The notes beneath the pieces were generated by a model. That model searched no databases and was not told where the DNA came from. It saw only the letters and a list, made by a program, of their open reading frames with translations. Of a stretch of 64,000 nucleotides of DNA, positions 1 through 8,365 are shown in pieces (the first letter of the stretch is position 1; every line of letters begins with the position of its first letter). The DNA is from Hydrogenophaga crocea (lineage in GTDB: Bacteria; Pseudomonadota; Gammaproteobacteria; Burkholderiales; Burkholderiaceae_C), in contig NZ_CP049989.1 in the NCBI RefSeq assembly GCF_011388215.1, positions 682,001 through 746,000 of the forward strand, written 5' to 3'. The position numbers were made by a program, and so were the translations under genes.

Positions 1-738
1 CCCAAGCTCGCGGCCTTCGCCATCGTGATCCGCCTGCTCGTCGAAGGCATGGCCCCGCTCGCGGTCGACTGGCAGCAGATGCTGGGCGTGCTCGCGGTGG
101 TGTCGCTGCTGGTGGGCAACCTGGCCGCCATCGCGCAGACCAACCTCAAGCGCATGCTGGCCTTCTCCACCATCGCGCAGATGGGCTTCCTGCTGCTGGG
201 CCTGCTGGCCGGCGTGTCGGGCGGCAGCACGGCCAACATGGCCAACGCCTACAGCTCGTCCATGTTCTACGTGATCACCTACGTGCTCACCACCCTGGGC
301 ACGTTCGGCGTGATCCTGCTGCTCTCGCGCAGCGGCTTCGAGTCCGAGAACATCGAGGACCTCGCGGGCCTGAACCAGCGCAGTCCGCTGTACGCCGGCG
401 TGATGGCCACCTGCATGTTCTCGCTCGCGGGCATTCCGCCGCTGGTGGGCTTCTACGCCAAGCTCTCGGTGCTGCAGGCCCTGCTGGCCTCGCCCTCGGC
501 CTTCCACGTGGGCCTCGCGGTGTTCGCTGTGGTCATGTCGCTGGTGGGCGCGTTCTACTACCTGCGCCTGGTCAAGGTCATGTACTTCGACGCGCCGGTG
601 CAGACCGCGCCGATCGAGGCCGGCCTCGAGGTGCGCTCGGTGCTGTCGCTCAACGGCCTGCTGGTGCTGGTGCTGGGCATCGTGCCGGGCGGTCTCATGG
701 CCCTTTGCGCGCAATCCATCGCGGCGCTGTTCGCGTGA
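1..738 (+). CDS. nuoN: NADH-quinone oxidoreductase subunit N, C-terminal part
   Basis: This is the last 245 codons of the proton-pumping membrane subunit N of respiratory complex I; the start lies before the window. The protein is strongly hydrophobic, with repeated membrane segments. It carries the family's conserved stretch [18 protein letters not shown] (about residues 45-63 of the visible part), which contains the lysine of the antiporter-like channel, and a later loop [15 protein letters not shown]. nuoN is normally the last gene of the nuo operon, and the next gene, a DUF2818 protein, fits that arrangement in Burkholderiales. The 5' truncation is caused only by the window edge. Confidence 0.96.
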   Translation, partial: PKLAAFAIVIRLLVEGMAPLAVDWQQMLGVLAVVSLLVGNLAAIAQTNLKRMLAFSTIAQMGFLLLGLLAGVSGGSTANMANAYSSSMFYVITYVLTTLGTFGVILLLSRSGFESENIEDLAGLNQRSPLYAGVMATCMFSLAGIPPLVGFYAKLSVLQALLASPSAFHVGLAVFAVVMSLVGAFYYLRLVKVMYFDAPVQTAPIEAGLEVRSVLSLNGLLVLVLGIVPGGLMALCAQSIAALFA

Positions 739-785
739 TCGCAAAGGCCACGGAACCCGTGGCCCGCGCCGTGCTCTGACGCCCC

Positions 786-1091
786 ATGGACCAAACCGCT
801 GCCGTCTGGCTGGTGCTCACCGCCGCCCTCGTCGCCGCCAACCTGCCATTCGCCAACGAGCGCTGGTTCGTCGTGGGGCCGCGGCGCGCGCCCAAGTCGA
901 TGTGGGTGCGCCTGCTCGAACTCGTGGTGCTGTACTTCGTGGTCGGGGCGATCGGCCTCGGCCTCGAACAGCACGCGGGCCAGATCTACCCCCAGGGCTG
1001 GGAGTTCTACGCCACCACGGCCTCGCTGTTCGTGACCCTGGCCTTCCCCGGCTTCGTCTACCGCTACCTCTACAAAAAGCGGCATGCCTGA
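786..1091 (+). CDS. DUF2818 family small membrane protein
   Basis: This 101-residue protein has about three membrane segments (roughly residues 5-20, 40-60 and 75-92) and a basic tail ending KKRHA. Its position directly after nuoN matches the DUF2818 family, which is found mainly behind complex I operons of betaproteobacteria. The function is not known; a role linked to complex I is suggested only by the neighbourhood. Its last 8 bases overlap the NUDIX gene, so the two are probably translated from one mRNA. There is no recognisable catalytic motif. Confidence 0.85.
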   Translation: MDQTAAVWLVLTAALVAANLPFANERWFVVGPRRAPKSMWVRLLELVVLYFVVGAIGLGLEQHAGQIYPQGWEFYATTASLFVTLAFPGFVYRYLYKKRHA

Positions 1092-1665
1092 CGCCCACCT
1101 GAAGGAAGTGCCGCTGGCGCGCACCGAGCTGTTGCGCGGCCACTTCCTGCACGTGGTGCGCGACACCGTGCGCCTGCCCACGGGCGCCGAGGCCACGCGC
1201 GAATTTGTTCTGCACCCGGGCGCGGTGATGGTGATCGGCCTGCTCGACGACGGCCGCGTGGTGCTCGAGCGCCAGTACCGCCACCCCATGCAGGCCGTGA
1301 TGGTGGAATTCCCCGCGGGCAAGCTCGACCCGGGCGAGGGCAGCCTGGCCTGCGGCCGGCGCGAGCTGCGCGAGGAAACCGGTTACACCGCGCGCGAATG
1401 GGCCTTCGCGGGCCGGCTCGCGCCCACCATCGCGTACTCCGACGAGGTCATCGACATCTGGTTCGCGCGCGGCCTGCGCCTGGGCGAGCGCGCGCTCGAC
1501 GACGGCGAGGCGCTCGACGTGTTCGCCGCCACGCCCGCCGAGCTGCAGGCCATGTGCCGCGACGGCCGCGTCATCGACTGCAAGACCCTGGTGGGCGCCC
1601 TCTGGCTGCAAAACGTCCTGAGCGGCGCCTGGGTTCTCGATTGGCAGGAGAATCCGGGGCCATGA
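1084..1665 (+). CDS. NUDIX hydrolase, ADP-ribose pyrophosphatase type
   Basis: This 193-residue protein has a complete Nudix box at residues 79-101: G79, E85, then RELREETGY at 93-101, so all metal-binding glutamates are present. The surrounding sequence, with YRHPM at about 65-69 and the FPAGKLDPGE entry to the box, is typical of ADP-ribose/ADP-sugar pyrophosphatases (NudF type), which split ADP-ribose to AMP and ribose 5-phosphate. It overlaps the DUF2818 gene by 8 bp and the next gene by an ATGA junction. The substrate is inferred from the family. Confidence 0.9.
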   Translation: MPDAHLKEVPLARTELLRGHFLHVVRDTVRLPTGAEATREFVLHPGAVMVIGLLDDGRVVLERQYRHPMQAVMVEFPAGKLDPGEGSLACGRRELREETGYTAREWAFAGRLAPTIAYSDEVIDIWFARGLRLGERALDDGEALDVFAATPAELQAMCRDGRVIDCKTLVGALWLQNVLSGAWVLDWQENPGP

Positions 1666-2129
1666 AGGTCCTCGATCTGCAATGCGCGCACCAGCACGTG
1701 TTCGAAGGCTGGTTCGCGTCCGAAGACGATTTCAACAGCCAGCTCGCGCGCGGGCTGGTGAGTTGCCCGCTGTGCGGTGATCAGCACATCGAGAAGAAGC
1801 TGTCGGCGCCGCGGCTGAACCTGCGCGCCGGCAAGCAGGACGCGACGCCGGCCCCCGCGTCCGGCGTGGCCATGAGCAACCACCCCGCGCACGCCGAACT
1901 GGCCGAGCTGCAGGCCCGCATGCTGCGCGCCATGCGCGAGATCGTGGCCAACACCGAAGACGTGGGCGAGCGCTTCGCCGAACAGGCGCGCGCCATGCAC
2001 CACGGCGAGATCGAACGCCGCAACATCCGCGGCAGCGCCACCCCCGAGGTGGCGCTCGAACTCATCGAAGAGGGCGTGGACGTGATGCCGCTGCCCTTGC
2101 TGCCGCCGGCGAAGGAAACGCTGCAGTAG
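1662..2129 (+). CDS. DUF1178 family protein
   Basis: This 155-residue cytoplasmic protein begins MKVLDLQCAHQHVFEGWF and has a CPLCG pair at about residues 37-41, which looks like half of a zinc-binding knuckle; a further Cys and His lie near the N-terminus. These are features of DUF1178, a conserved family of unknown function in alpha- and betaproteobacteria. The open frame extends upstream, but the ATG at 1662 is chosen because it forms an ATGA overlap with the NUDIX stop and gives the family N-terminus. It is the last gene of the run that begins in the nuo operon. Confidence 0.9.
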   Translation: MKVLDLQCAHQHVFEGWFASEDDFNSQLARGLVSCPLCGDQHIEKKLSAPRLNLRAGKQDATPAPASGVAMSNHPAHAELAELQARMLRAMREIVANTEDVGERFAEQARAMHHGEIERRNIRGSATPEVALELIEEGVDVMPLPLLPPAKETLQ

Positions 2130-2390
2130 CTGGTTCTTCGGGGTTTCGTACGACCACCTCGCGGGGCCGGCTGGCGGGGTTCGCGTGCTTCGGCGTGCTC
2201 GCGGGCGGCCGCCCGGGCTTGCACACATCCCTTCGTCAACACTGTTTCTGGCGCGCGCCTTCTGTGGCAACCGCGAATGGCGCCTGCGCCCGCGAACCCC
2301 GCGAGCCGACCTGAAGAAACCTGTGCACACCACTGTGGGTGTGCCTGGGCGTCGCTGGGGTCGCCGGAGCATGGGCACCCGCTCCAGCGG

Positions 2391-2423
2391 CCCTGAGGCA
2401 ACCCAGGCAAGAGAACCTCAGGG
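2391..2423. terminator. Hairpin at the end of gdhA
   Basis: Perfect 8-bp arms CCCTGAGG (2391-2398) and CCTCAGGG (2416-2423) are separated by 17 bp. The right arm contains the gdhA stop codon, read on the minus strand. No T-tract follows, so terminator activity is uncertain. The remaining 288-bp space between the convergent DUF1178 and gdhA genes shows no gene. Confidence 0.4.
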
Positions 2424-3722
2424 ATACAACCCACGCAGATCCCGCGCATGCAGGATGCGCTGGCACGCGATGATGAAGGTGGCCGTGCGCAGGCTCACCT
2501 TGTGGTCTTCGGCCACCTGCCACACGGCGGCGAACGCGTCTTTCATGATCTTCACGAGCCGCGCGTTGATCTCGTCTTCGGTCCAGAAGAAGCTCGAGAA
2601 ATCCTGCACCCACTCGAAGTAGCTCACGGTGACGCCGCCCGCGTTGGCGATCACGTCGGGCAGCACCAGCACGCCGCGGTCGTGCAGGATGTCGTCGGCC
2701 TGCGGCGTGGTGGGGCCGTTCGCGCCTTCGATCACCATGCGCGCCTGGATGCGGCCCGCGTTCTTTTCGGTGATCTGGCCTTCGAGCGCCGCCGGGATGA
2801 GGATGTCGCAGGGCAGGCCCCAGAAGTCTTCGCTGGCCACGGTGTCGGCCCCCGCGAAGCCGGCCACCGAACCGTGGCGGCCCACATGGTCGAGCAGTGC
2901 GGGCACATCGATGCCGCTGTCGCGGTAGAGCGTGCCGCCGTGGTCCTGCACCGCGACGATGCGCGCGCCGGCCTCGGCAAACAGCTTGGCGGCCACGCCG
3001 CCCACGTTGCCGAAACCCTGTACGGCCACGCGCGCCGCGGCCACGTCGAGCCCGGTGCGGCGCGCGGCCTCGGCCCCCACCGTGAACACGCCGCGGCCCG
3101 TGGCCTCGCGCCGGCCCAGCGAACCGCCGAGGTCGACCGGCTTGCCCGTGACCACGCCCGTGGCCGTGGCGCCTTCGTTCATCGAGTAGGTGTCCATCAT
3201 CCAGGCCATCACCTGCTCGTTGGTGTTGACGTCGGGCGCGGGGATGTCCTTGCTCGGGCCGATGATGATGCCGATCTCGCTCGTGTAGCGGCGCGTCACG
3301 CGCTCGAGCTCGCCGCGCGAGAGCTGGCGCGGGTCGACGCGGATGCCGCCCTTGGCGCCGCCATAGGGCACGTTCACCGCGGCGTTCTTGATCGACATCC
3401 AGGCCGCCAGCGCCATCACCTCGGACAGCGTGACGTCCTGGTGGAAGCGCACGCCGCCCTTGCCCGGGCCGCGGCTGGTGTTGTGCTGCACGCGGTAGCC
3501 CTCGAAGTGCGCCACCGTGCCGTTGTCGAGCTGAATGGGCACGTCGACGATCAGCGTGCGCTTGGGACGCTTGAGCGTTTCGACCCAGCGCGCGAGCCGG
3601 CCCAGGTAAGGCGTGACGCGGTCGACCTGTTGCAGGTAGATGCCCCAGGGGCCGAGGTGGTGGGGGTCGAGGTAGGAGGGCAGGGCCTGGGTGAAGGTGG
3701 CTGGGGCGTGGGCAGGTGTCAT
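2418..3722 (-). CDS. gdhA: Glu/Leu/Phe/Val-family dehydrogenase, glutamate dehydrogenase
   Basis: This 434-residue enzyme oxidatively deaminates glutamate to 2-oxoglutarate and ammonia, or runs in reverse. The family signature [14 protein letters not shown] at residues 118-131 contains the catalytic lysine, K124. The substrate-binding [10 protein letters not shown] lies at 85-94, and the Rossmann motif GFGNVG lies in the C-terminal half. The length and the [14 protein letters not shown] stretch fit the hexameric bacterial form, probably NAD-dependent. The coenzyme preference cannot be settled by reading. It is transcribed alone, with a four-copy 10-bp repeat just before its start codon. Confidence 0.93.
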   Translation of the reverse strand: MTPAHAPATFTQALPSYLDPHHLGPWGIYLQQVDRVTPYLGRLARWVETLKRPKRTLIVDVPIQLDNGTVAHFEGYRVQHNTSRGPGKGGVRFHQDVTLSEVMALAAWMSIKNAAVNVPYGGAKGGIRVDPRQLSRGELERVTRRYTSEIGIIIGPSKDIPAPDVNTNEQVMAWMMDTYSMNEGATATGVVTGKPVDLGGSLGRREATGRGVFTVGAEAARRTGLDVAAARVAVQGFGNVGGVAAKLFAEAGARIVAVQDHGGTLYRDSGIDVPALLDHVGRHGSVAGFAGADTVASEDFWGLPCDILIPAALEGQITEKNAGRIQARMVIEGANGPTTPQADDILHDRGVLVLPDVIANAGGVTVSYFEWVQDFSSFFWTEDEINARLVKIMKDAFAAVWQVAEDHKVSLRTATFIIACQRILHARDLRGLYP

Positions 3723-3740
3723 GGTGGGGGACTCCGGGAT

Positions 3741-3780
3741 CGTGCGGTCTAGTGCGGTCTAGTGCGGTCTAGTGCGGTCT
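3741..3780. repeat. Four tandem 10-bp repeats upstream of gdhA
   Basis: The unit (c/a)GTGCGGTCT occurs four times without interruption, each copy exactly 10 bp, only 18 bp from the gdhA start codon. One repeat equals about one helical turn, so the array lies in the leader or promoter of gdhA. No family is assigned to it. Confidence 0.9.
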
Positions 3781-3816
3781 TGTGGGGTGCGGTGACCGGT
3801 CTGCAGGGCACTGTAA

Positions 3817-3876
3817 GCAGGCGCCTGCGCTGTGTCCAAGGCCGCGTCTCGATGGTTCCATGCCGGCCCTGCATGG
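3817..3876. other. Two palindromes between gdhA and the DUF898 gene
   Basis: The 227-bp divergent intergenic region holds a perfect 12-bp palindrome GCAGGCGCCTGC (3817-3828) and an inverted repeat CCATGC-N7-GCATGG (3858-3876). They may be operators or mRNA hairpins. In such GC-rich DNA some palindromes are expected by chance. Confidence 0.35.
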
Positions 3877-3949
3877 GACATGGCCGCGCCGCTGCTAGCA
3901 TCGCGCGCGGGCGGGCGCACAGACCCGCTCCCACGAGGGAGGAAAAACC

Positions 3950-5131
3950 ATGACACCGATCGAGGCCGCCACCGTGCCCGGCCCCGCGCCAGTTGCGCCG
4001 CAGCAGGACACACCACCGCGCGTGCAGACACTGCCGATCCGCTTCACCGGCTCGGGCAGCGAGTACTTCCGCATCTGGATCGTCAACCTGCTGCTCACGC
4101 TGGTGACCTTCTCGCTGTACTGGCCTTTCGCGCGCGCGCGGCGCATTGCCTATTTCCAGAACAACACGCTGGTGGGCGACGACCCGCTGGGTTTTCACGG
4201 CGACCCCTGGAAGATGTTCCGCGGCTACATCGTGGTGATGGTGCTGGCCATCGCCTACGGCGCCTTGTCGGAGACCGTGCCCGCCGTGGCCGCGGTGCTG
4301 CTCTTGCTGTTCGCGCTGGTGTGGCCCGCGCTGTGGCGCGCCTCGCTGCAGTTCCGCCTGCGCAACACCAGCTGGCGCGGCGTGCGCATGGCCTTCGTGG
4401 GTGACCTCAAGGGCGCCTACGGCGCGTTGCTGCCGTTCTTCGTGCCTGCGCTGGTGCTGGTGCTGTTCCTGCCCGACGTGGCCAGCGACGAGAAGCCCTC
4501 GCCCGAGGCCTCGCGCCGCGTGCTGTGGGTGCTGGGCGCGGTGGCGGTGTACACGCTCGCGGTGCTGCCCTGGTGTTTCGCGCGTCTCAAGCGCTACCAG
4601 CACGGCAGCTACCTGTTCGCGGGCGAACGCACCGAGCTGCGGGCCGGCAACGGCCGCTTCTACGGCCTGCTCGCGCGCGTGATCGGCCTGCTGCTGCTGG
4701 TGGTGGCGCTGGTCATCGGTGTGGTTGCCCTGATCGCCTACAGCGGCGGGCCGGGCGCGCGCATGCTGGGCTTCTTCGCCGCCATCGGCGTGATGTACCT
4801 GCTGATGCCGCTGATCGTGGTGCCCTATGCCACGGTGGCGCTGCAGAACCTGGTCTGGGCGAACACCCGCACCCGGCACACGCGCTTTCGCAGCGAACTG
4901 CGCTTCGGCACGCTGTTTCGGCTCACGCTGGTCAACTGGCTGCTGATCGTGTGCACGTTGGGCCTGTACTGGCCGTTCGCGCAGGTGCGCACGGCGCGCG
5001 CGCGGCTCGAATGCATGGCGCTGCAGGTCAAGGGCGACGTGGACAGCTGGATGGCCCGCGCCCAGGTGCGCCAGGGCGGCGTGCTCGGCGATGCCGCGGG
5101 CGATTTCTTCGGTATCGACGTGGGCCTGTGA
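3950..5131 (+). CDS. DUF898 (YjgN) family membrane protein
   Basis: This 393-residue protein has several membrane segments and an internal repeat. The motif around FRIWIVNLLLT...YWPFARAR at residues 40-65 recurs near 323-349 as FRLTLVNWLLI...YWPFAQVR. This is the hallmark of the DUF898/YjgN family, whose function is unknown. The start is supported by a strong ribosome site (GAGGGAGG) just upstream. The next gene, an M48 peptidase, begins inside its stop codon. This DUF898-M48 pairing is frequent in proteobacteria and suggests the two act together at the inner membrane. Confidence 0.9.
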   Translation: MTPIEAATVPGPAPVAPQQDTPPRVQTLPIRFTGSGSEYFRIWIVNLLLTLVTFSLYWPFARARRIAYFQNNTLVGDDPLGFHGDPWKMFRGYIVVMVLAIAYGALSETVPAVAAVLLLLFALVWPALWRASLQFRLRNTSWRGVRMAFVGDLKGAYGALLPFFVPALVLVLFLPDVASDEKPSPEASRRVLWVLGAVAVYTLAVLPWCFARLKRYQHGSYLFAGERTELRAGNGRFYGLLARVIGLLLLVVALVIGVVALIAYSGGPGARMLGFFAAIGVMYLLMPLIVVPYATVALQNLVWANTRTRHTRFRSELRFGTLFRLTLVNWLLIVCTLGLYWPFAQVRTARARLECMALQVKGDVDSWMARAQVRQGGVLGDAAGDFFGIDVGL

Positions 5132-6183
5132 TGCCGCGCGGCGCGCCCCTGCTCACGCGCTGGTACGACGGCACCAGCCCGCGCGCGCACGCGGTGTTCG
5201 TGCGGCTCGACGGAGACACGCTGGTGATCGAGCCGCGCGAGCCGGGCCTGGCGCCGCAGCTCTACCCCTTGCGCGGCGTGCGCTGGCCCGAGCGCCGCAC
5301 CCATGGCCAGCGCCAGACCGAGCTGCCCGATGGCGGTCTGCTGCAGCACGCCGACGCGCGCGAGTGGGACGCCTGGTGGGCCAATCAGTCGATCGGTGAG
5401 TCCTTCGTGGTGGGCTGGCAGCAGAGCTGGCGTGGCGTGCTCGTCGCGCTGCTCACCACGGTCGCGGTCCTCGGCCTCACCTGGGTCTGGGGCGTGCCCT
5501 GGGCCAGCGCGCGGATAGCGCAACACGTGCCGCCCGCGCTCGAGGCGCGCATCGGCCGCGAGAGCATGGAACAGCTCGAGCGGGTGTTCTTCCAGCCCAG
5601 CGCCCTGCCCGCGGCGCAGCAGCAGGCGCTGCAGGCGCGCTGGCAGGCCATGGTGCAGCGCGCCCACGCGGCCGGCGAAGCGCCCCCGCACACCCTGGCG
5701 TTTCGCGCCTCGCCGCGCCTGGGGCCCAACGCCTTGGCCTTGCCGGGCGGGCAGATCGTGGTCACCGACGAGCTGGTGCGGCTGCTGCACGACCAGCCCG
5801 ACGTGCTCATGGGTGTGCTCGGCCACGAACTCGGCCACGTGCAGCACCGCGACGGCATGGACATGCTGGTGCGCTCGACCTTCATCAGTGCGCTCGTGGG
5901 CGTGGTGTTCGGCGACATGGGCGGCTTCGTCGCGGCCGTGCCTGCGGCGCTGCTCACGCAGTCGTACTCGCGCGACGCCGAACGCCGCGCCGACCAGCGC
6001 GCGGCCGAACTGCTGCACGCCAACGGCGTGCCGCCCGCGGTCATGGCCACGCTGTTCGAGCGCCTGCGCGCGCGGCACCAGGCCGGCGAGGACGAGGCGC
6101 TGCCCATCGCCATTGCGAGCCACCCGGCCGACGCCGAGCGCGTGCGCTTCTTCCGCGAGTGGGCCGCCAACCCTAGCCGTTGA
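5131..6183 (+). CDS. M48 family membrane-anchored metallopeptidase
   Basis: This 350-residue protein has a cytoplasmic N-terminal domain of about 95 residues, a membrane segment at about 101-121, then a peptidase domain with the zinc motif HELGH at 232-236. A second conserved region, SRDAERRADQRA, supplies the third metal ligand. Family members (YcaL, HtpX, BepA relatives) clip membrane or envelope proteins. The start codon shares bases with the DUF898 stop (TGATG), indicating translational coupling. The 3' end overlaps the convergent ABC exporter gene by 11 bp. Confidence 0.9.
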   Translation: MPRGAPLLTRWYDGTSPRAHAVFVRLDGDTLVIEPREPGLAPQLYPLRGVRWPERRTHGQRQTELPDGGLLQHADAREWDAWWANQSIGESFVVGWQQSWRGVLVALLTTVAVLGLTWVWGVPWASARIAQHVPPALEARIGRESMEQLERVFFQPSALPAAQQQALQARWQAMVQRAHAAGEAPPHTLAFRASPRLGPNALALPGGQIVVTDELVRLLHDQPDVLMGVLGHELGHVQHRDGMDMLVRSTFISALVGVVFGDMGGFVAAVPAALLTQSYSRDAERRADQRAAELLHANGVPPAVMATLFERLRARHQAGEDEALPIAIASHPADAERVRFFREWAANPSR

Positions 6184-7954
6184 ACTGCAGCGCGGCCAGG
6201 CCCGCGTACACGCCGCCGCGCGCCACCAGCTCGGCGTGCGTGCCCTGTTCCACCAGGCGTCCGTGGTCGAGCACCACGATGCGGTCGGCGCGCTGCACCG
6301 TGGCCAGGCGGTGCGCGATCACGAGCGTGGTGCGGTCGCGCATGGCGGCCTCCAGCGCGGCCTGCACCACACGCTCGCTCTGCGCGTCGAGCGCGCTCGT
6401 GGCCTCGTCGAGCAGCAGCAGCGGCGGGTTCTTGAGCATGGCGCGCGCGATCGCGATGCGCTGGCGCTGCCCGCCCGACAGGCGAACGCCGCGCTCGCCC
6501 AGGAAGGTGTCGTAGCCCTCAGGCAGGCGTTCGATGAACTCGTCGGCGAAGGCCGCGCGCGCGGCCGCCTTCACCTCGTCGTCGCTCGCGCCCGGCTTGC
6601 CGTAGCGGATGTTCTCCAGCGCGCTGCTCGAGAAGATCACCGGCTCCTGCGGCACGATGCCGATGCGCTCGCGCAGGGCCTGCAGGTCCATGGCGTCGAT
6701 GGGCGTGCCGTCGAGCACGATGCGGCCTTGCTGCGGGTCGTAGAAGCGCAGCAGCAGGCCGAACACCGTGCTCTTGCCCGCGCCGCTCGGGCCCACGATG
6801 GCCACGGTCTGCCCCGGCGCCACCGCGAGCGAGAAACCGTCGAGCGCGGCCTGGGCAGGCCGCGAAGGGTAGTGGAAGCGCACGTCTTCGAACGCCAGCG
6901 CGCTGCCGCCCTCGGGCAGCGGCGCGGCCAGTGGCTGTGCGGGCGAGCGCACCGGCGATTCGGTGGCCAGCAGCTCCATCAGGCGCTCGCTCGCGCCCGC
7001 GGCGCGCAGCAGATCGCCATAGACCTCGCCGAGCACGGCCACCGCGCCCGCGAAGATCACCACGTAGAACACCGCCTGCCCCAGCTGGCCGGGCGTGAGC
7101 TGGCCATTCAGTACCGCCTGCGTGCCCTGGAACAGGCCCCAGAGCACCAGGGCCGCGTTGGCGATGATCACGAAGGCCACGAGCGCGGCGCGCGCGCGTG
7201 TGCGCCGCACGGCGGTGTCGAAGGCGAACTGCGTGGAGCGGTCGAAGCGCTGCGCCTCGCGCCCCTCGGCCGCGTAGCTCTGCACCGTGGGAATGGCGTT
7301 GAGCACCTCGGCCGCGATCGAGCTCGAGTCGGCCACGCGGTCCTGGCTGGCGCGCGAGAGCCGGCGCACGCGGCGGCCGAACCACATGGCCGGCAGCACC
7401 ACGAACAGCACCACCGCCACCACCTGCACCATCACATAGGGGTGCGACCACACCAGCATGCCCAAGGCGCCCAGGCCCATCACCGCGTTGCGCAGGCCCA
7501 TCGAGAGCGACGAGCCCACGACGGTCTGCACCAGCGTGGTGTCGGTGGTCAGGCGCGAGAGCACCTCGCCGGTCTGCGTGGTCTCGAAGAACTGCGGACT
7601 CTGGCGCAGCACGTGGCTGTACACGGCGTTGCGCAGGTCGGCCGTGATGCGCTCGCCGATCCAGCTCACGAAGTAGAAGCGCACCGCCGAGAACACGCCC
7701 AACGCCACCGCCACCGCGAACAGCTCGGCGAAATGCTCGCGCAGCGCCAGCGCCTGCTCGCCGCGCCCGGCCGGCACCAGGCCGTCGTCGATCAGCAGCC
7801 GCAGCGCCGCCGGAAAGGCCAGCGTGGCCGCCGCGGCCAGCACCAGGAACAGCAGCGCCAGTGCGATCTGCAGGCGGTAGGGCCGCATGAAGGGCAGCAG
7901 CCCGCTGAGGGAGCGCGGCGATTGGCCGCGCGGACGGTCGGAGGCGGTGGTCAT
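6173..7954 (-). CDS. ABC transporter, fused permease and ATPase (MsbA-like exporter)
   Basis: This 593-residue half-transporter has an N-terminal membrane domain of six segments (about 25-310) and a C-terminal nucleotide-binding domain. The Walker A motif is GPSGAGKST, the signature is LSGGQRQRIAIARAM, and the Walker B is LLLLDEATSALD. It resembles MsbA and multidrug or lipid exporters that work as homodimers in the inner membrane. The substrate is unknown, because the neighbours (an M48 peptidase and a PsiF-like protein) give no firm hint. Its 3' end overlaps the M48 gene by 11 bp in convergent orientation. Confidence 0.92.
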   Translation of the reverse strand: MTTASDRPRGQSPRSLSGLLPFMRPYRLQIALALLFLVLAAAATLAFPAALRLLIDDGLVPAGRGEQALALREHFAELFAVAVALGVFSAVRFYFVSWIGERITADLRNAVYSHVLRQSPQFFETTQTGEVLSRLTTDTTLVQTVVGSSLSMGLRNAVMGLGALGMLVWSHPYVMVQVVAVVLFVVLPAMWFGRRVRRLSRASQDRVADSSSIAAEVLNAIPTVQSYAAEGREAQRFDRSTQFAFDTAVRRTRARAALVAFVIIANAALVLWGLFQGTQAVLNGQLTPGQLGQAVFYVVIFAGAVAVLGEVYGDLLRAAGASERLMELLATESPVRSPAQPLAAPLPEGGSALAFEDVRFHYPSRPAQAALDGFSLAVAPGQTVAIVGPSGAGKSTVFGLLLRFYDPQQGRIVLDGTPIDAMDLQALRERIGIVPQEPVIFSSSALENIRYGKPGASDDEVKAAARAAFADEFIERLPEGYDTFLGERGVRLSGGQRQRIAIARAMLKNPPLLLLDEATSALDAQSERVVQAALEAAMRDRTTLVIAHRLATVQRADRIVVLDHGRLVEQGTHAELVARGGVYAGLAALQFNG

Positions 7955-8070
7955 GGCCGGATTCTGCTCCGGCGCCGTGACGCGCCGTCACAACCCGCGT
8001 GTGCAACCCGATTGCGTGTCATCGAATTGCACGATAACAATTGGCACACCACCCAACCAGGAGCCGGTTC

Positions 8071-8343
8071 ATGTTCGCCAAGTCCCTCATCACCGCCACC
8101 GTGCTCGCGCTGGCCGCCGGCGCTGCGTTCGCCGAAGGCCCGACCTGCCAGGCGCAGTCGGCCGAGAAGAAACTGGCCGGCGCGGCCAAGAACAGTTTTC
8201 TGAAGAAGTGCGAGAAAGACGCCGCCGCCGTGTGCGAAGCCAACGCCGCCGAGAAGAAGCTCGCGGGCGCGGCCAAGAACAGCTTCACCAAGAAGTGCGT
8301 GAAGGACGCGGTGGGCATGGCCGAGGCGAAGAAGCCGGCCTGA
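8071..8343 (+). CDS. psiF: PsiF-repeat small exported protein
   Basis: This 90-residue protein has a cleavable signal peptide (cut probably after AAFA, about residue 20) and two near-identical modules. Each is built as a Cys, then AEKKLAGAAKNSF, then KKC, matching the psiF repeat family named after a phosphate-starvation-induced E. coli protein. The function is unknown. The ATG at 8071 is preferred over an in-frame TTG 30 bases upstream because AGGAG lies at the right distance. I do not see a convincing Pho box upstream, so phosphate control should not be assumed. Confidence 0.85.
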   Translation: MFAKSLITATVLALAAGAAFAEGPTCQAQSAEKKLAGAAKNSFLKKCEKDAAAVCEANAAEKKLAGAAKNSFTKKCVKDAVGMAEAKKPA

Positions 8344-8365
8344 ACAGCGGGCGCCGTCGCAGCGG

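Noticed and set aside
7955..8070. Pho box upstream of the PsiF-like gene
   Set aside because: Only isolated GTCAC/TGTCAT pieces occur, without the 11-bp spaced repeats of a Pho box. A short GTGACG-CGC-CGTCAC dyad is present, but there is nothing to link it to PhoB.
5813..8203. Plus-strand open frame spanning the end of the M48 gene and the ABC exporter
   Set aside because: It crosses two real genes in other frames and shows low-complexity Ala/Arg/His composition.
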